From Opitutaceae bacterium (lineage in GTDB: Bacteria; Verrucomicrobiota; Verrucomicrobiia; Opitutales; Opitutaceae), in the NCBI GenBank assembly GCA_003168315.1, contig PMSP01000057.1, positions 1-7,883 on the forward strand: a stretch of 7,883 bases of DNA, given 5' to 3'. The position numbers and the translations under genes are program-made. How positions within the stretch are numbered: position 1 is the first letter of the stretch; every line of letters starts with the position of its first letter. Shown here in pieces: positions 6,668 to 7,883 of this stretch. The notes beneath the pieces were generated by a model. That model did not search any database, had not been told where the DNA came from, and saw only the letters and a program-made list of their open reading frames with translations.

Positions 6668-7135
6668 TTAGTTCTCCTTCTTGACGCCGATAATCTCGAG
6701 GTCGAAGACGAGTGTGGCGTATTCAGGGATCTTGGGCGGGCTCCCCCGCCTCCCGTAGGCCAGCTCCGGGGGGACGATCACGGTCCAGCGGTCGCCCGGC
6801 CTCATGAGCTGGAGGATCTGGTCCCATCCGTCGATCACCAGCCCGCGGTCGACCCTGAACATGAACGGGCGCTTCCGGTCGTGGTGCTGGTCGAATACCG
6901 TGCCGTTGAGCAGGCTGCCGGTGTAGTTCACCATGACGATGTCGCCGGGCTGGAGGATCGGGCCCTTGCCCGCGACCTCCACGATGTAGCGGATCCCGGT
7001 GTTCGATTTCTTCGCGTCAGGCCACCTCTTCTCGATCTGGTCCAGGTCGTCCGGCGGGAACTTTTCCCGCTGGGCGCGGAGGATGACGGGGGCCGCGAGA
7101 ACCGCGCAGACGGCGAAAATTCTGAGGAGGGGCAT
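6668..7135 (-). CDS. Secreted FKBP-type peptidyl-prolyl cis-trans isomerase
   Basis: The 155-residue protein carries an N-terminal signal sequence (about 1-21, possible cleavage after LRA) and one FKBP domain (about 47-152), so it should help fold exported proteins in the periplasm. FKBP landmarks are VNYTGSLLNGTVFD at 69-82 (Y71, D82), VIDGWD at 100-105 with W104 at the pocket floor, PPELAYG at 122-128 (Y127), and TLVFDLEII at 141-149 (F144). The pocket residues needed for isomerase activity are present. The loop reads KIPEYATLVF where PPNATLVF is common. A short charged linker (22-46, with IEKRWPDAKK) separates signal and domain. The start lies 9 bases after the last base of the glycosylase's stop region gap (6 bases between genes), so it is probably translated from that transcript; no clear Shine-Dalgarno is present. 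Confidence 0.9.
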   Translation of the reverse strand: MPLLRIFAVCAVLAAPVILRAQREKFPPDDLDQIEKRWPDAKKSNTGIRYIVEVAGKGPILQPGDIVMVNYTGSLLNGTVFDQHHDRKRPFMFRVDRGLVIDGWDQILQLMRPGDRWTVIVPPELAYGRRGSPPKIPEYATLVFDLEIIGVKKEN

Positions 7136-7141
7136 GCTGAC

Positions 7142-7774
7142 TCAATCTGCAAGGGACGCCGCACGCGTCAAGGAACGAGCTGCGACCGCGGGGTGGGCCG
7201 CGATGAGGGCGAGCCCGCGGGCCAGAAGCGTCTTGCCGGGCTCCATCCTGTGCCAGGGCGACGCGCCGGACGGATGCGGAAGCGGGATGCAGTCGGCGTC
7301 GCGGCCGGCCAGCCTCACGCGGAAGCTCCTGCCGACGATGTCCTGGAGGGGGGCGGCCTCGAGGAAGCGCCCGATCGCGAGCCTACCGACGGGGATGACG
7401 AGCGTCGTCCCGAGCAGCTCGAACTCGCGGTCCAGCCAGCGCCCGCACGCCTCGATCTCATCCGGCGCCGGCACGCGGTCGCCTCCCTTGGGAAGCTTCC
7501 CCGGGAAGCAACGGCACACCGCGGCGAAATAGATCCGGTCGCGGGCCTCGTCCTCGGTCCACCCGAGTCCCTGGGAGAACCACTTGAAGAGCGTCTTGCC
7601 GGCGGTCCATGCGAAGGGCCGCCCCATGATCGGCTCCTTGTCGCCGGGCGCCTGGCCGACCAGCATGATGCGGCTCAAGACGGGGCGGCCGACGACGACC
7701 GGCTTATGCATCCGCGGGCAGCGGTCGCACCGCCTGAGCGCGGAGAGGTGCTTTTCAATGGCCGTCGAAGGCAT
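7142..7774 (-). CDS. Uracil-DNA glycosylase family protein, Fe-S type (family 4-like)
   Basis: The 210-residue product looks like the 4Fe-4S branch of the uracil-DNA glycosylase superfamily, which removes uracil from DNA to start base-excision repair. Motif 1 is GQAPGDKE at 40-47 followed by GRPFAWTAGKTLF at 51-63; motif 2 is HPSGAS at 167-172. Likely cluster ligands are C16 and C19 (CDRC), C87 or C89 (VCRCF) and C110. Family 4 enzymes usually have GEAPGxxED and GxPFVGxAG, so the motif-1 Gln and the WTAGKTLF segment are departures and substrate range may differ. The ATG at 7774 is the only start that keeps the N-terminal Cys pair, yet it sits 3 bases after a terminator T-tract, leaving no room for a ribosome site. 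The FKBP gene follows after 6 bases. Confidence 0.85.
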   Translation of the reverse strand: MPSTAIEKHLSALRRCDRCPRMHKPVVVGRPVLSRIMLVGQAPGDKEPIMGRPFAWTAGKTLFKWFSQGLGWTEDEARDRIYFAAVCRCFPGKLPKGGDRVPAPDEIEACGRWLDREFELLGTTLVIPVGRLAIGRFLEAAPLQDIVGRSFRVRLAGRDADCIPLPHPSGASPWHRMEPGKTLLARGLALIAAHPAVAARSLTRAASLAD

Positions 7775-7777
7775 CGC

Positions 7778-7817
7778 AAAAAAAGGGATGGAGGCCCTTT
7801 GGGGCTCTCCATCCCTT
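7778..7817 (-). terminator. Strong intrinsic (Rho-independent) terminator
   Basis: An 11-bp perfect stem (arms 7783-7793 and 7807-7817, AAGGGATGGAG against CTCCATCCCTT) extends by GCCC/GGGC with one bulged base and a 4-base loop. On the minus strand the stem is followed by seven T (7778-7784, the last two shared with the stem). It ends transcription of the minus-strand gene whose stop is at 7842. The T-tract lies 3 bases from the glycosylase start codon. Confidence 0.9.
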
Positions 7818-7841
7818 GCAAAATCTCTTGGGGCTCTGGAC

Positions 7842-7883
7842 TCAGTAACGGCGCTCGCCGCGGTCGCTGCGACCGCCGCCGCC
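7842..7883 (-). CDS. C-terminal tail of a Gly/Arg-rich protein, probably an RRM RNA-binding protein (partial)
   Basis: Only the last 13 codons and a TGA are in the window: GGGGRSDRGERRY. Such a glycine/arginine-rich tail ending in RRY is typical of the small bacterial RRM (glycine-rich, cold-shock-like) RNA-binding proteins found in Verrucomicrobiota and cyanobacteria. No RRM motif is visible because the rest lies outside the window. Support for coding is the in-frame low-complexity tail plus a strong terminator 25 bases past the stop on the same strand. The identity is inference; other RGG-type tails remain possible. Confidence 0.55.
   Translation of the reverse strand, partial: GGGGRSDRGERRY

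Noticed and set aside
2459..7774. Deaminase of oxidised guanine and uracil-DNA glycosylase as a linked DNA-damage or defence system
   Set aside because: They are on opposite strands more than 3 kb apart with unrelated genes between, and each sits in its own small unit.

Overview
The window reads as two pieces with different coding habits, joined inside one gene. Bases 1 to about 1877 hold the end of an acyl-CoA/AMP-forming ligase, a cyclase-family metal-dependent hydrolase and the first half of a MalY/PatB-type PLP aminotransferase. These genes mix third-position bases, almost never use the AGG arginine codon, and have good Shine-Dalgarno sequences. The proteins look alphaproteobacterial (Bradyrhizobium/Rhodopseudomonas-like). 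From about 1878 to the end, third positions are nearly all G or C, AGG is common, and clear Shine-Dalgarno sequences are missing. The genes there (a lipoprotein starting MKR with a GCHLFSKKK segment, a proline-rich membrane protein with LRLKPR repeats, a secreted FKBP) resemble Verrucomicrobiota of the Opitutales type. Both taxonomic calls rest on remembered protein resemblance, not a search.

Layout on the plus strand: ligase C-terminus (1-459), cyclase (475-1245), aminotransferase (1293-2462), 8-oxoguanine deaminase-like amidohydrolase (2459-3832, ATGA overlap with the previous gene), and tRNA-dihydrouridine synthase (3890-4996). A convergent minus-strand gene (5021-6301) encodes a proline-rich single-pass membrane protein whose C-terminus resembles GspB/PilP-type periplasmic domains. 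A 96-base divergent spacer separates it from a small plus-strand lipoprotein (6398-6667). The lipoprotein meets, stop codon against stop codon, a secreted FKBP-type prolyl isomerase (6668-7135, minus). That gene follows an Fe-S uracil-DNA glycosylase-like gene (7142-7774, minus). A strong intrinsic terminator (7778-7817) lies directly in front of the glycosylase and ends the transcript of a further minus-strand gene, of which only a Gly/Arg-rich tail (7842-7883) is in view.

The genes form small units and not one pathway: ligase plus cyclase (probably carboxylic acid catabolism), aminotransferase plus deaminase (overlapping), and glycosylase plus FKBP (6-base gap). The most important point is the abrupt change of codon usage at the conserved SDEIH motif of the aminotransferase. 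Either two genomes were joined in assembly at a conserved stretch, or real recombination made a mosaic gene. Gene order across about 1878-1910 should not be trusted until that is settled. No clearly new multi-gene system was found. The least explained items are the proline-rich membrane protein with its repeated linear motif, the terminator touching the glycosylase start codon, and the GACCCCA repeat in the divergent spacer.
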